Below are positions 55,208-64,000 of a stretch of 64,000 bases of DNA, piece by piece. Both the position numbers and the translations under genes were made by a program. Source of the DNA: Tautonia sociabilis. GTDB taxonomy: Bacteria; Planctomycetota; Planctomycetia; Isosphaerales; Isosphaeraceae. The stretch lies in contig NZ_RYZH01000020.1 of assembly GCF_003977685.1 (NCBI RefSeq), positions 1 through 64,000 on the forward strand, in the 5' to 3' direction. Every line of letters starts with the position of its first letter. Positions within the stretch are counted from its first letter, which is position 1. Under the pieces are notes generated by a model that was not told the origin of the DNA, did no database searches, and was given only the letters and a program-made list of their open reading frames with translations.

Positions 55208-56449
55208 ATGGCGAGCCGACGGCGCGGGAGGATCGAGCTGGAACCGTGGGTCGGACCGGCGTTGCGGCGATTCGGGACGCCGGGAGTGGTCGTCTGGAGC
55301 TTGGTGGCCGTGGGAGTGGCGCTTCGGGTCATCGAGTACGCTCATGGGAGGGCGTTCTGGCTGGACGAGTACTCCCTCTGGACCAATATCGAGGGGATGG
55401 GGCCGCTGGACCTGCTCCGACCGACGAAGGGAGGCCAACTGGTCCCGCCGGGGTTCCTGGCGCTGGAGCGGATGGCGGCCGAGCTGCTGGGAGGATCGGT
55501 CCGAGCCCTTCGGCTGGTGCCGATGGTGGCCGGAGTGGCGGCGCTGGTGGCGTTCCGGCCGCTGGCCGACCGGGCGCTCGGGGGCGCGGCGGCGACGATG
55601 GCGGTGGGCGCGTTCGCCCTGTCGGGGGATCTGATCTACTTCGGGGCGGAGCTGAAGCCGTACATCGTGGACGTGGCGGCGGCGGTGGGAGCGCTCTGGT
55701 TCGGGGTCGGGGCGGTCTCGGGGAGGAGGAGGGCCGGGGAGCGGGCCTCGGCGGCGGTCTTCGGAGCGGCGGTGCCGTGGCTGGCGTTCGCGTCGGGGTT
55801 CGTCGTGCCGGCCGTCGCGCTGGCGTGGGTCTGGTCGGCCGCCCGGAGGAAGGATCGGGAGGACCTGGCCTGGGCGGTCGGCTGCGGGGCGCTCTGGGGA
55901 GTGAGCGGGCTGGGGAGCCTGATGGTCGCTCGGGCGATGCTCGGGGGGAGCGACCATGCCATGCAGGTGTTCTGGGAGTTCGCGTTCCTGCCGATTCCGC
56001 CGCGATCGGTCGACGACCTTCGAGAGCTGGCGGTGCACGCCTTGAACCTGTTCGCCGGGCCAGGAAGGCTCGCCTTCCCCGTCGGGAGGGCGGCGTCGGC
56101 GGTGGTGGGGCTGGGGTTGGCCGGCATCGGAGCGGCTCGGATCGCCCGGAATCGAGGGGGCGGAGTGCTTGCCTTGCTGCTCATGCCAGGACTCCTGCAT
56201 GCGATGGCCTCGGCGGTTCGGGTGTACCCGTTCCACGGAAGGCTGGCGCTGTACCTGGTGGTGCCGCTGCTGCTCCTGATCGGCGGGGGGCTCGGGGCGA
56301 TCTGGGAGCGGTGGCCGTCTCGGCGGGCTCGGGCGGCTCTGGTGGTGTTCGCCTTCGTCTTGCCGACGATCGAGGCGGCCGAGCATCTGACCGGGCCCCA
56401 CCTCCGCAACTTCGACCCGCATGGGGACCTGAGGCCGGATCCGTTCTGA
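55208..56449 (+). CDS. Polytopic membrane glycosyltransferase (GT39/ArnT-like)
   Basis: The 413-residue membrane protein starts at ATG 55208. About nine to ten hydrophobic segments follow. The extracytoplasmic FWLDEYSLW loop, just after the first helix, is the D-E catalytic motif of the GT39/ArnT/PMT-type lipid-linked sugar transferases. GGQLVPPGFLALERM follows, like their first loop. It should take a sugar from a polyprenyl phosphate carrier and transfer it outside the cytoplasm. The acceptor is not predictable; the neighbouring GT28-like protein suggests surface glycan work. Confidence 0.82.
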   Translation: MASRRRGRIELEPWVGPALRRFGTPGVVVWSLVAVGVALRVIEYAHGRAFWLDEYSLWTNIEGMGPLDLLRPTKGGQLVPPGFLALERMAAELLGGSVRALRLVPMVAGVAALVAFRPLADRALGGAAATMAVGAFALSGDLIYFGAELKPYIVDVAAAVGALWFGVGAVSGRRRAGERASAAVFGAAVPWLAFASGFVVPAVALAWVWSAARRKDREDLAWAVGCGALWGVSGLGSLMVARAMLGGSDHAMQVFWEFAFLPIPPRSVDDLRELAVHALNLFAGPGRLAFPVGRAASAVVGLGLAGIGAARIARNRGGGVLALLLMPGLLHAMASAVRVYPFHGRLALYLVVPLLLLIGGGLGAIWERWPSRRARAALVVFAFVLPTIEAAEHLTGPHLRNFDPHGDLRPDPF

Positions 56450-56800
56450 TGCGGACGAGGCGGGAGACAACGCATTCGGCTCAGGTCAGGCGATGGCGGA
56501 TGGCGGATCGAGGAGCCGGATTCCGGTATGGTCATTCGGATCGGAGTTCCGCGGTTGAAGGCTTCAGGTCGGGCTGGGCTGAGTGGGGTTGTGTCGACCT
56601 TCGCGTCGGCAGCCTGCCGGGACGGGGGTCGACACGATCCCATCCTCTCCGGCTGCACCTCGTGAGGGACTCCGATCGGAGACGGGGAGCCGGGCTCGGG
56701 AATGGGGTCGAGACCGGAGATGGACGGGGGGCTGGGCGGACCGGGAGGGGGCCGCGGGCCAGCCGGCCGAGCGTTCCGGAGAGGGAGGCGGCACGGGACG
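56450..56800. other. Leader region of the molybdate genes with nested inverted repeats
   Basis: No gene is supported in these 351 bp; the modA usually found here is missing. GTGTCGACC (56591-56599) pairs with GGTCGACAC (56627-56635). A smaller hairpin, CGGCA-GCC-TGCCG, lies inside it at 56607-56619. This could be a leader structure or a binding site, but nothing ties it to a known riboswitch. Confidence 0.45.
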
Positions 56801-57475
56801 ATGGTGGAAACGATCGGGCCGCTCTGGCTGTCGATTCGGGTGGCGGCGATGGCGACGGCGGCAATCGTGCTGGTCGGCCTGCCGACGGCGATCGTGCTGG
56901 CTCGGGGAAGGTTCCCGGGCAAGGGGGTGCTGGCGGGGCTGCTGACGCTGCCGCTGGTGCTGCCGCCGACGGTGCTGGGTTACGGCTTGCTCGTGCTGCT
57001 GGGCCGGCGGGGGCCGCTGGGGGCGGTGCTGGAGCGGGTGGTCGGCGGGGTGCCGGTGTTCCACTGGACGGGGCTGGTGATCGCCTCGAGCGTGGCGGCC
57101 TTCCCGCTGTTCTTGCTGCCGGCGAGGGGGGCGATCGAGGCGGTCGACCCGGCGCTGGAGGACGCGGCCCGGCTGCTTGGGCGTCGGGAGTGGGCCGTGC
57201 TGGCGAGGGTGACGCTGCCGCTGTCGTGGCGGGGGATGCTGGCGGGAGCGTTCCTGGCATTCACGAGGGCGCTGGGGGATTTCGGCGCCTCGCTGATGGT
57301 GGCGGGCGATATCCCCGGCCGCACGAGGACCGCCGCCATGGCGATCTACGACGCGGTGGAGGCCGGCGACCCCGCCACGGCCGCTCGGCTGTCGGCGATG
57401 ATCGCGGCGGTGGCCGTCGGCGTGCTCGTCGCCGTGCAGCGGACGCCGGCAAGCCGGGGGGCAGGTCCCACATGA
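56801..57475 (+). CDS. modB: Molybdate ABC transporter permease
   Basis: The 224-residue permease starts at ATG 56801 and has five membrane segments. TLPLVLPPTVLGYGLLVLLG is the ModB signature, and the EAA loop reads EDAARLLGRREWAVLARVTLPLSWRGML. LAFTRALGDFGASLMVAGDIPGRTRT is the conserved ModB end. The protein forms the channel for molybdate or tungstate. Its stop overlaps the modC start by 4 bp. No periplasmic binding protein gene is adjacent. Confidence 0.93.
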   Translation: MVETIGPLWLSIRVAAMATAAIVLVGLPTAIVLARGRFPGKGVLAGLLTLPLVLPPTVLGYGLLVLLGRRGPLGAVLERVVGGVPVFHWTGLVIASSVAAFPLFLLPARGAIEAVDPALEDAARLLGRREWAVLARVTLPLSWRGMLAGAFLAFTRALGDFGASLMVAGDIPGRTRTAAMAIYDAVEAGDPATAARLSAMIAAVAVGVLVAVQRTPASRGAGPT

Positions 57476-58626
57476 CGGAAAAGGGATCGAGCATGGCAGC
57501 GAAGGGGTCGGCCCCGGAGGCCGAGGACTCGGGGCCGGCCGTGCTGGAGGCGAGGGTCCGGCGTCGAGTGCACTCGGGGCTGACGGTCGAGGCGGAGTTC
57601 CGGACGGGGAGCGAGATCGTCGTCCTGTTCGGCCGGTCGGGGGCGGGAAAGTCGACGCTGCTGAGGCTCATCGCGGGGCTGGAACGGCCGGATGCGGGGC
57701 TCGTCCGGCTGAGGGGACGGACCCTCTTCGACGGCGATCGGAGGCAGGTCGAGCCGTTGCGGACGCGGGGGATCGGCATGATCTTCCAGCATGATTTGCT
57801 GTTCCCGCATCTGGACGCGGCGGCCAATATCCGGTTCGGCCTGACCGGCTGGGAGCGTCGCCGGGCCGACGATCGCCTGGCGGAAGTCGCGGCCCTGTGC
57901 GGAGTCTCCCACCTGCTCGGCCGACGGCCGGCGACGCTCTCCGGGGGAGAGCGGCAGCGGGTGGGACTGGCCCGGGCGCTGGCGCCGAGGCCGGGCTTGC
58001 TGCTCTGCGACGAGCCGTTTAGCGCCCTGGACCTGGAGGGACGCGACGCGCTGGTCGACCGGTTGCGGCTCCTGCACCGGGCCGAGGGGGTGCCCGTGCT
58101 CTACGTCACCCACAGCCCGACCGAGGCGATCGCGCTGGGGGACCGGCTCCTGCTGATCGAATCGGGCCGGGTGATCGCCGACGGCCCGCCGCTGGACGTG
58201 CTGGCGAGCCGGTCGGGGATGGGGCTGGTGGGAGTCCGGAACGTGCTGAGAGGCGTGGTGGCCGGGCACGAGGGGGGCTCGTCCCGGGTGGCGATCGACG
58301 GCGGGCCGGAGCTGGTCGTACCGAGGGTCGACCAACCGGAGGGGACAGCGGTGGTGGTGTCGATCCGAGCCGACGACATCCTGCTGGCCCTGGGCCCGGT
58401 GGCGGGCCTGAGCGCCCGAAACGTGTTGCCGGGAGTGGTGGAGCGGCTGGTGCCGCACGGGGGGGAAGCGGAGGTGGTGGTCGGCTCGGGTCGCGTGCGG
58501 TGGATCGTCAGCGTCGTGGCCGAGGCGGTCTCCGCCTTGGCGTTGCAACCGGGCGTCTCGGTCCGGATGATCATCAAGGCGCGCAGCTGTCGGGTCGCCG
58601 CCGAGGACCAGCCGTTCGCGCCCTGA
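57472..58626 (+). CDS. modC: Molybdate ABC transporter ATPase
   Basis: The 384-residue ATPase has Walker A GRSGAGKST, the Q-loop in GMIFQHDLLFPHLD, signature LSGGERQ, Walker B LLLCDEPFSALD and the switch His in YVTHSPTEA. A C-terminal TOBE domain of about 100 residues (LSARNVLPGVVERLVPHGGEAEVVV) binds oxyanion, the ModC hallmark. It powers ModB and overlaps it by 4 bp. The N-terminus carries an extra 20-residue Ser/Ala-rich stretch. ATG 57489 could be an alternative start. Confidence 0.93.
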   Translation: MTEKGSSMAAKGSAPEAEDSGPAVLEARVRRRVHSGLTVEAEFRTGSEIVVLFGRSGAGKSTLLRLIAGLERPDAGLVRLRGRTLFDGDRRQVEPLRTRGIGMIFQHDLLFPHLDAAANIRFGLTGWERRRADDRLAEVAALCGVSHLLGRRPATLSGGERQRVGLARALAPRPGLLLCDEPFSALDLEGRDALVDRLRLLHRAEGVPVLYVTHSPTEAIALGDRLLLIESGRVIADGPPLDVLASRSGMGLVGVRNVLRGVVAGHEGGSSRVAIDGGPELVVPRVDQPEGTAVVVSIRADDILLALGPVAGLSARNVLPGVVERLVPHGGEAEVVVGSGRVRWIVSVVAEAVSALALQPGVSVRMIIKARSCRVAAEDQPFAP

Positions 58627-58715
58627 TCGCTTCCGAGGCGAGACATCCCCGCCTCCCGCCTCCCGCTCGCCCCGATGATGAGCCGTCCCGACCCGACCCG
58701 AGCCGAGCCGACTCG

Positions 58716-60533
58716 ATGGACGCCACGAGACCGGACGCCACCCCCACCGAGCCCGACCGCCTGGCCGAGACGATCGACCTCTCGGAGACCCGTTCCCTCG
58801 ACCGCCTCTCGCGATCCGGGCTCGGCGGCGGCCGAGACGGCCGCTCTATCGGCGACGACCCGGCTCCGCCGCACGTGGAGATGGTCCAGGGCTCGGTCGA
58901 TCTTTCCGACGAGACAAGGGAGCTGCTGCGCGTCCGGCTGCGAGCGGTGGCTGTCATCCTGCTGGTCGGCTTCACCGCCTTCTTCCTGCGCAACCAGTTG
59001 CTCGAGGCCGAGGGGGCCAAACGGTTCTTGGCCGTCGACCTGCTGCACGCGACGACCCTGGTTGTGCAGGGGACGATGGTCGCGCTGCTCGGCCGGCGCC
59101 GGGGCTGGCCGCTGCGCCGGCTCCGCCAGTTCGAGCTGTCCATCTTCGGCTCGGCGCTGATGTTCTTCGCCGTCGCGCACTACTCGACAACGACCTACTG
59201 GATCGAGCGCGGCGACCGGGTCATCACCCAGGTCATGCGCCTGGGAGATCCGCCGGGGCACGACGAGGTGGCCCGGCTGGTGGGGGTGGCCGCGAAGCTC
59301 CTGGGCAGCATCGAGGGAGCGGTCATCTTCTGGATGGTCCTGATGATCCTCTACGGGCTGTTCGTCCCGAACACCTGGAAGCGGGCCGCGCGGATCGTCG
59401 GGCTGTTCTTCCTCTCCTCGGGAGTGGTGCAGACGAGCGTGATGCTGACCACCCTGGGGAGCCGGTCGCTGGTGCGAGTGCTGGCGACCTTCGAGCAAAT
59501 CTCGACCAACGTGTTGATCTTGCTGCTGGGATGGCTGATCGCCGTGTACGGCAGCCATATCATCAACGCGCTGCGTGTGCAGGCGTTCGAGGCCAGGCGG
59601 CTCGGGCAGTATTTCCTGAGGGGCCGGCTCGGCGCCGGGGGCATGGGGGAAGTCTACCTGGCCGAGCACCACCTGCTGAAGCGGCCCTGCGCGATCAAGC
59701 TCATCCGGCCCGACCGCGCCGGCGACCCGGTTGCGCTGCAGCGCTTCGAGCGCGAGGTGCGGGCCATGGCTCGGCTGTCGCACTGGAATACGATCGAGGT
59801 GTACGACTACGGCCGAACCGAAGACGGAACGTTCTATTATGTGATGGAATATCTCCGCGGTCTGTCGCTGGACGAACTGGTCGACCGCCACGGACCGCTG
59901 CCGCCGGCTCGGGCGGTCTACCTGCTGCGGCAGGCGTGCGACTCGCTGGCCGAGGCGCATGCCGCCGGGCTGGTGCACCGCGACCTGAAGCCGGCCAACC
60001 TGTTCGCCGCGGTGCTCGGCGGCCAGTGCGACGTGGTGAAGGTGCTCGACTTCGGCCTGGTCAAGGCCGTCGGCGGCGATGCGGAGGACTCGCACGTCGA
60101 GGGGACCGCGATGGTCGCCGGCACTCCGCTGTACATGTCCCCCGAGCAGGCCACCGGCGACCCCCGGCTCGGCCCCCGGAGCGACCTGTATGCCCTGGGG
60201 GCCGTCTCCTACTTCCTTCTGACCGGCCAGCCCCCGCATCAGGGAGACACGCCGCTTCGGGTCATGGCCGCCGTCTCCCGGGAGCCCGCCTCGCCCCCCT
60301 CTCGGATCCGCCCCGAGGTGCCCGCCGACCTCGACCGCATCGTCCTCCGCTGCCTGGCCAAGGATCCGATCGATCGCTACCGCTCCGCCGAGTCCCTCGG
60401 CCGAGCCCTCTCCTGCTGCTCCTGCGCCTCGGACTGGGACGCCTCCCGGGCACGGTCCTGGTGGGAATCCCACGAGCCCGCCGCTCTCTCCCCCGCGTCG
60501 CCCCCCGCCCCATTGGACCCCGACCCCGGCTGA
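58716..60533 (+). CDS. Ser/Thr protein kinase with N-terminal membrane domain
   Basis: This 605-residue protein has a soluble 75-residue N-terminus, then five or six hydrophobic segments between about 80 and 285. The Hanks-type kinase domain follows: GRLGAGGMGEVYLAEH (about 302), the catalytic Lys in CAIKLIR, HRDLKPANLF (about 421), LDFGLVKA (about 446) and PLYMSPEQ. In most bacterial kinases of this type the membrane segment lies after the kinase and carries an external sensor. Here it comes first, and no large extracytoplasmic domain is visible. It may sense within the membrane. A RMND1-like gene follows 80 bp later. Confidence 0.88.
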   Translation: MDATRPDATPTEPDRLAETIDLSETRSLDRLSRSGLGGGRDGRSIGDDPAPPHVEMVQGSVDLSDETRELLRVRLRAVAVILLVGFTAFFLRNQLLEAEGAKRFLAVDLLHATTLVVQGTMVALLGRRRGWPLRRLRQFELSIFGSALMFFAVAHYSTTTYWIERGDRVITQVMRLGDPPGHDEVARLVGVAAKLLGSIEGAVIFWMVLMILYGLFVPNTWKRAARIVGLFFLSSGVVQTSVMLTTLGSRSLVRVLATFEQISTNVLILLLGWLIAVYGSHIINALRVQAFEARRLGQYFLRGRLGAGGMGEVYLAEHHLLKRPCAIKLIRPDRAGDPVALQRFEREVRAMARLSHWNTIEVYDYGRTEDGTFYYVMEYLRGLSLDELVDRHGPLPPARAVYLLRQACDSLAEAHAAGLVHRDLKPANLFAAVLGGQCDVVKVLDFGLVKAVGGDAEDSHVEGTAMVAGTPLYMSPEQATGDPRLGPRSDLYALGAVSYFLLTGQPPHQGDTPLRVMAAVSREPASPPSRIRPEVPADLDRIVLRCLAKDPIDRYRSAESLGRALSCCSCASDWDASRARSWWESHEPAALSPASPPAPLDPDPG

Positions 60534-60613
60534 TCGACCGATCAGCGCTCCTCTGCCGACCATCGCCAGCCATCCGCCTTCCGCCCCCCGATCCGCCCAC
60601 CCCTGGACGCTCC

Positions 60614-61705
60614 ATGCTCCCCGACATCCCCATCGACGCCACAATCCATCTGGCTTTCGCCTTCGACCTCGGCTACGAGATCGACCTGGAGCGGGCCCGT
60701 CCGCTGCTGGCCGGCGAGGCTGGGGCGCTGGCGCGTCGGCGACGGACGCCGGAGTCGATCCGGTATCGTCCGGCCCCGCTCCGGGTGGCGCTCGACGCCT
60801 CGGGCGTGGCCCTGCCGCCGCCGGGAAGGCCTGTCGAGCCCCCTCGGGCGGACCTCTCGCTGTTCGACTTCGGCGCTCTTTCGCTGGCGATCCGGTTCCC
60901 CGTGCGCATGACCCCCGACGAGCTGCTCGCCCTGGCCAACGAGCTGGCCGACCCGACACCGCTGACCGCCTCGGCCCGACTGGTGCTGGCCCCCTGGCTG
61001 GACCGCATCCGGCCGGTGGTGACCGAGTTCGAGATCAGCGATCTGAGCGAGGAATACGTCATCTTCCAGCTCGGCGAGGCCTCGGCGGACTGGCTCGAGA
61101 CCCACCGCTCGTGGGTCGCCGGCCTCGTCCGGCTAGAGAGCGAACCCATGTCCCCCGAGCAGGTCGACGAGGCCACCCGGCTGGCGATCTCCTACGCCCC
61201 AAACGACGCCATCGTCATCGACTGGGCCGCCGCCGTGGTCGCCGACCGCGACTGCGCCGACACGATCCAGGTCCTGGAGTTCGCCAACGTCCAGCTCCTG
61301 GAATTCCGACACATCGACGACCGCCTCGACGACCGCCTCGAGCGCGCCTACGCCACCATCCACCCCGTCCGCCCCCGAATTCGGTTGCCGCTGGTCTGGT
61401 CGCCGACCCACAATGACGCGGTCCGGCAGGTGCGCGAGCTGGAGATCGAGGCCACGTCCCTGTTCGAGCGGGCCGATAACGCCCTGAAGCTCATCGGCGA
61501 CCAGTACCTGGTGCGCGTCTACGACCTCGCCTCCGCCCGCTTCCACCTCCGAGAGTGGCAGAACTCCATCCGCCGCAAGCTGGAAACCGTTGGCGACGTC
61601 TACGACCTGCTCACCTCCCAGGCCGGAAACCGCCGGGCGGAATTCCTGGAGCTGGTGATCATCCTCCTGATCGCGTTCGAGATCATCCTGGCCTTCTTCC
61701 GCTGA
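60614..61705 (+). CDS. RMND1/DUF155-like membrane-tail protein
   Basis: The 363-residue protein begins IHLAFAFDLGYEIDLERAR and later has LAISYAPNDAIVIDWAAAVV, YLVRVYDLASARFHLREW and a C-terminal tail. The tail, RRAEFLELVIILLIAFEIILAFF, is the typical RMND1/Sif2 DUF155 ending, a helix placed at the very end. Members sit in mitochondrial or bacterial membranes, and their biochemistry is unclear. It lies 80 bp after the kinase and could be its substrate or partner; that is a guess from position. Confidence 0.75.
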   Translation: MLPDIPIDATIHLAFAFDLGYEIDLERARPLLAGEAGALARRRRTPESIRYRPAPLRVALDASGVALPPPGRPVEPPRADLSLFDFGALSLAIRFPVRMTPDELLALANELADPTPLTASARLVLAPWLDRIRPVVTEFEISDLSEEYVIFQLGEASADWLETHRSWVAGLVRLESEPMSPEQVDEATRLAISYAPNDAIVIDWAAAVVADRDCADTIQVLEFANVQLLEFRHIDDRLDDRLERAYATIHPVRPRIRLPLVWSPTHNDAVRQVRELEIEATSLFERADNALKLIGDQYLVRVYDLASARFHLREWQNSIRRKLETVGDVYDLLTSQAGNRRAEFLELVIILLIAFEIILAFFR

Positions 61706-62066
61706 GCCAGATCGGTTGGTGAGAAGCCTCGGCAGCAGGGCGCCGGCCTCGGCCAACCGGGAGATGCGGAGTCGTCCGAGCCGACGCCCTCACCGTCCCG
61801 GCGGCGTCCAGAACACGACTCGGCCGTATCCCGCCAGAACCCGCCGGCGGCTCGATCGGGTCGCAAACCCAGCCGCGATCCCCATCCGCATTCGAGATGG
61901 CGGCATCTACCGTCACCTTACCAGGGACGGCGGGAGGTGGACCGGACCATGCCCCGGCGGCGATGATGTCGGAGACGATCGGCCGGCCCCCGCCTCGAGC
62001 GGAGCCCGAGCCCTCGACCCCGACCGCCTGTACGACCGACCGTCCGCGAGGAGGAGTCCGCCACCG
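61706..62066. other. Intergenic region with no gene seen
   Basis: These 361 bp separate the DUF155-like gene and the KDPG aldolase gene. The frame of the aldolase is open upstream to 61716, but it lacks homologous features and the ribosome site GAGGAGGAG (62049-62057) marks the ATG at 62067. No terminator or repeat is clear. Confidence 0.4.
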
Positions 62067-62714
62067 ATGTCCCGGGAATCGACGTTGAAGCGTGTACTGG
62101 ACTGCGGCATCGTCGCCGTGGTCCGATCCGAGTCGGGGGAGCAACTGACCGAGGTGGTCCGGGCGTTGGCCGACGGCGGAGTGACGGCCGCCGAGATCAC
62201 CTTCACCGTGCCCGGCGCCACCGAGGTCATCCGAGCCGTCCGGGAGGCGATGGGCGACCGCATCGTTCTCGGCGCCGGCACCGTGCTCGATCCCGAGACC
62301 GCCCGCGCCGCCCTGCTCGCCGGTGCCGAGTTCCTCGTCTCCCCCACGGTGAACACCGAGGTCATCACGCTTTGCCGACGTTACGACAAGGCGATCATGC
62401 CCGGCGCGTTTACCCCCACCGAGGTCCTCTCCGCCTGGGAAGCCGGAGCCGACATCGTGAAGATCTTCCCCGCCGACGTCGGAGGGCCCTCCTACCTGAA
62501 GGCCCTCCGCGGCCCGCTGCCTCAGGTCCGCGTCATGCCGACCGGCGGGGTGGATCTGAACACCGCCGAGTCCTTCCTCAAGGCCGGCGCCTGCTGCCTC
62601 GGCGTCGGCTCCTCGCTCGTCGAGCCCGCCGCCATCCGATCCGGAGACTTCTCCCGCATCCGCTCCCTCGCCGAGCAATACGTCGCCATCGTCCGACGCT
62701 TCCGAGGCGACTGA
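62067..62714 (+). CDS. eda: KDPG/KHG-type 2-keto-3-deoxy-gluconate phosphate aldolase
   Basis: The 215-residue class I aldolase cleaves 2-keto-3-deoxy-6-phosphogluconate (Entner-Doudoroff pathway) and similar sugars. The Schiff-base lysine is Lys132 (ADIVKIFPADV). The general-base Glu43 is in AAEITF, and MPTGGV is the phosphate site. It begins at ATG 62067 after GAGGAGGAG. No edd or kinase gene is next to it, so it may serve sugar-acid breakdown or the Entner-Doudoroff route from elsewhere. Confidence 0.92.
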   Translation: MSRESTLKRVLDCGIVAVVRSESGEQLTEVVRALADGGVTAAEITFTVPGATEVIRAVREAMGDRIVLGAGTVLDPETARAALLAGAEFLVSPTVNTEVITLCRRYDKAIMPGAFTPTEVLSAWEAGADIVKIFPADVGGPSYLKALRGPLPQVRVMPTGGVDLNTAESFLKAGACCLGVGSSLVEPAAIRSGDFSRIRSLAEQYVAIVRRFRGD

Positions 62715-62744
62715 TCCCGGACGGAAGCACCCGAGGGGGACCGC

Positions 62745-64000
62745 ATGCCTCGCACCCGCCCGACTTGCTGGCGAGCCCGGCTCGCCCTGGCGATGTCGCT
62801 TCCGCTCCTCCCCGGCTGCCGACCCGGCTCGGCACCGGGGCCGGCCCCCCTCACGACGGGCAGCCCTCCCGCCGCTCCCGCACCGGCCGGCTCCTCCTCC
62901 GGATCGCCCACGCTCTCGCCGGCCGAACGGTATCTGGACATCCCGCCCTACGGCACCGAGCTGGTCGACGACAGCGGGTTCACCTCGGCCAGCCGGTACA
63001 TGCCGCCAGTGTCCGATCGCGGCGACCTGCGGCAAGTCGCCGAGGCCATCCGAGAGCGCGCCCGGCGGGGGATCGCCGAGAACCAGGCACTGCTGGCGGC
63101 GATCGATCCGTCCAGCCGCGACGCCCCGCAGCTCCGCGTGAAGTTCCACCGCGAGATCGGCCTCCTGCTCCTTTACGAAGGGCGGTTCGACGAGGCCGAG
63201 CGGCGGCTCTCCCTGGCGGCCGAAGCGGCCGAGGATCCGCTCGTGCCCGTCGGCCTGCGGGCGAACCTGGAGGCCCTCCGAGGGGTGGCGGCCCTTCGGC
63301 GAGGGGAGACGGAGAACTGCATCGGCTGCATCGGCCCGTCGAGCTGCATCTGGCCAATCGACGAGCAGGCCGTCCACCTGCTGCCCGACGGCGCGGCCGA
63401 GGCCGTCGACCGGCTCTCGGCGTATCTTCGGGAGCGTCCCGAGGACCTGGCGATGCGCTGGGTCCTCTCCCTCGCACTGACGGTCCTCGGCCGAGACTCC
63501 TCGGGAGTCCTCCCGACTCCCGACGAACCGGCCGACACCGCGATCGGGCGGTTCGACAACGTCGCCGGCCCGGCCGGGCTCTTCGCCTCGGGGCCCGACA
63601 TGGCCGGCGGCAGCGTCTTCGACGACTTCACCGGAGACGGCCTGCCCGACCTGTTCTGGACCACCTACGAGACGGAAACCGGCGCCCGGCTGTTCGTCAA
63701 CCAGGGAGACGGCACGTTCGCCGACGTTTCGCTCGAGGCCGGCCTCGACGGCCAGATCCTCGCCGTCAACTGCACTCACGCCGACTTCGACAACGACGGA
63801 AATCTCGACGTCCTGCTGCTGCGGGGAGGTTGGGAAAACCCCGCGCCGATGAGCCTGCTCCGTAACCGAGGAGGCGGCCGGTTCGAGGACGTGACCCGGG
63901 CCGCCGGCCTTTCCGCTCCGATCGCCAGCCAGTCGGCGGCCTGGGGAGACTTCGACCGCGACGGCCTCCTCGACCTGTTCGTCTGCGGCGAATCCCGGGT
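62745..64000 (+). CDS. FG-GAP/VCBS repeat lipoprotein, 3' end beyond window
   Basis: The first 418 codons are present. The signal peptide (ALAMSLPLLPGC) has its lipobox Cys at residue 25. A helical region with TPR-like patterns comes next (REIGLLLLYEGRFDEAERRLSLAAEAAEDP). Calcium-binding FG-GAP/VCBS repeats start at about 285 (SVFDDFTGDGLPDLFW; HADFDNDGNLDVLLL; WGDFDRDGLLDLFV). The layout matches the CRTAC1/ASPIC-UnbV-like proteins common in planctomycetes, which would continue with an ASPIC domain. It acts at the cell surface. It lies 30 bp after the aldolase gene and may be co-transcribed. Confidence 0.88.
   Translation, partial: MPRTRPTCWRARLALAMSLPLLPGCRPGSAPGPAPLTTGSPPAAPAPAGSSSGSPTLSPAERYLDIPPYGTELVDDSGFTSASRYMPPVSDRGDLRQVAEAIRERARRGIAENQALLAAIDPSSRDAPQLRVKFHREIGLLLLYEGRFDEAERRLSLAAEAAEDPLVPVGLRANLEALRGVAALRRGETENCIGCIGPSSCIWPIDEQAVHLLPDGAAEAVDRLSAYLRERPEDLAMRWVLSLALTVLGRDSSGVLPTPDEPADTAIGRFDNVAGPAGLFASGPDMAGGSVFDDFTGDGLPDLFWTTYETETGARLFVNQGDGTFADVSLEAGLDGQILAVNCTHADFDNDGNLDVLLLRGGWENPAPMSLLRNRGGGRFEDVTRAAGLSAPIASQSAAWGDFDRDGLLDLFVCGESR

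Overview
The window looks like chromosomal DNA of a planctomycete, most likely in or near the Isosphaeraceae. The evidence is the very high GC content, the DUF1501 / DUF1549-DUF1553 cytochrome-type gene pairs with Tat leaders, a DUF1559 prepilin-like protein, N-terminal LEPR-XLL-type leaders, an FG-GAP lipoprotein, a sulfatase and a Hanks-type kinase. No rRNA, tRNA or CRISPR array was seen.

Layout. 1-89: 5' end of an IS110-type transposase, followed by a short tandem repeat. 456-4327 (minus): glycan-type operon (GT2, DUF362-like, GT4, unknown), tightly coupled. 4728-9726: two proteins with LEPR-XLL leaders, the second a 1173-residue beta-helix/Calx-beta protein. 9999-11096: D-threonine aldolase-like enzyme. 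11432-17272 (minus): TetR regulator, HlyD adaptor, double-ATPase ABC protein and two ABC-2 permeases, matching E. coli ybhGFSR plus cecR, with a probable TetR operator. 17527-26924 (plus): UrtA-like binding protein, then an uninterrupted wspA-B-C-D-E-F-like chemosensory operon with no wspR-type output gene beside it. 26943-32877 (minus): DUF1501, PSCyt1/DUF1549/DUF1553, DUF1501. 33581-35378: DUF1559 protein and a lipoprotein. 35455-36780: membrane-anchored TPR protein.

37003-45197 (minus) is the most notable region. One gene train encodes, in transcription order, a WGR-PARP ADP-ribosyltransferase, a macro-domain protein, a HEAT/ARM-repeat protein (split by an in-frame TGA), a winged-helix/SWIM zinc-finger protein, a roughly 230-nt non-coding RNA and a retron reverse transcriptase. 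The RNA has every sequence hallmark of a retron msr-msd: 21-nt a1/a2 inverted repeats (19 of 21 paired), TTAGC with the branching G just inside a1, a short msr hairpin, and a long near-perfect msd hairpin. ARM + WHSWIM + RT is, as I recall, the content of type XIII retrons. A PARP writer and a macro-domain reader or eraser joined to the same operon is what I consider potentially undescribed. Two coding lesions (a G9-tract frameshift before the PARP catalytic Glu, and the TGA in the ARM gene) mean the locus is decaying, is switched, or contains sequence errors.

45983-64000: DUF1501 protein with an unusual C-terminal extension, HpcH/HpaI aldolase, BrkB-like membrane protein, Rid-like protein, HPr, MgtC-like protein, sulfatase, MurG-like glycosyltransferase, polytopic glycosyltransferase, molybdate permease and ATPase (modBC without modA), a Ser/Thr kinase with an N-terminal membrane domain, an RMND1/DUF155-like protein, KDPG aldolase, and an FG-GAP lipoprotein that runs off the window end. 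All functions are read from motifs and family knowledge; no database search was possible.
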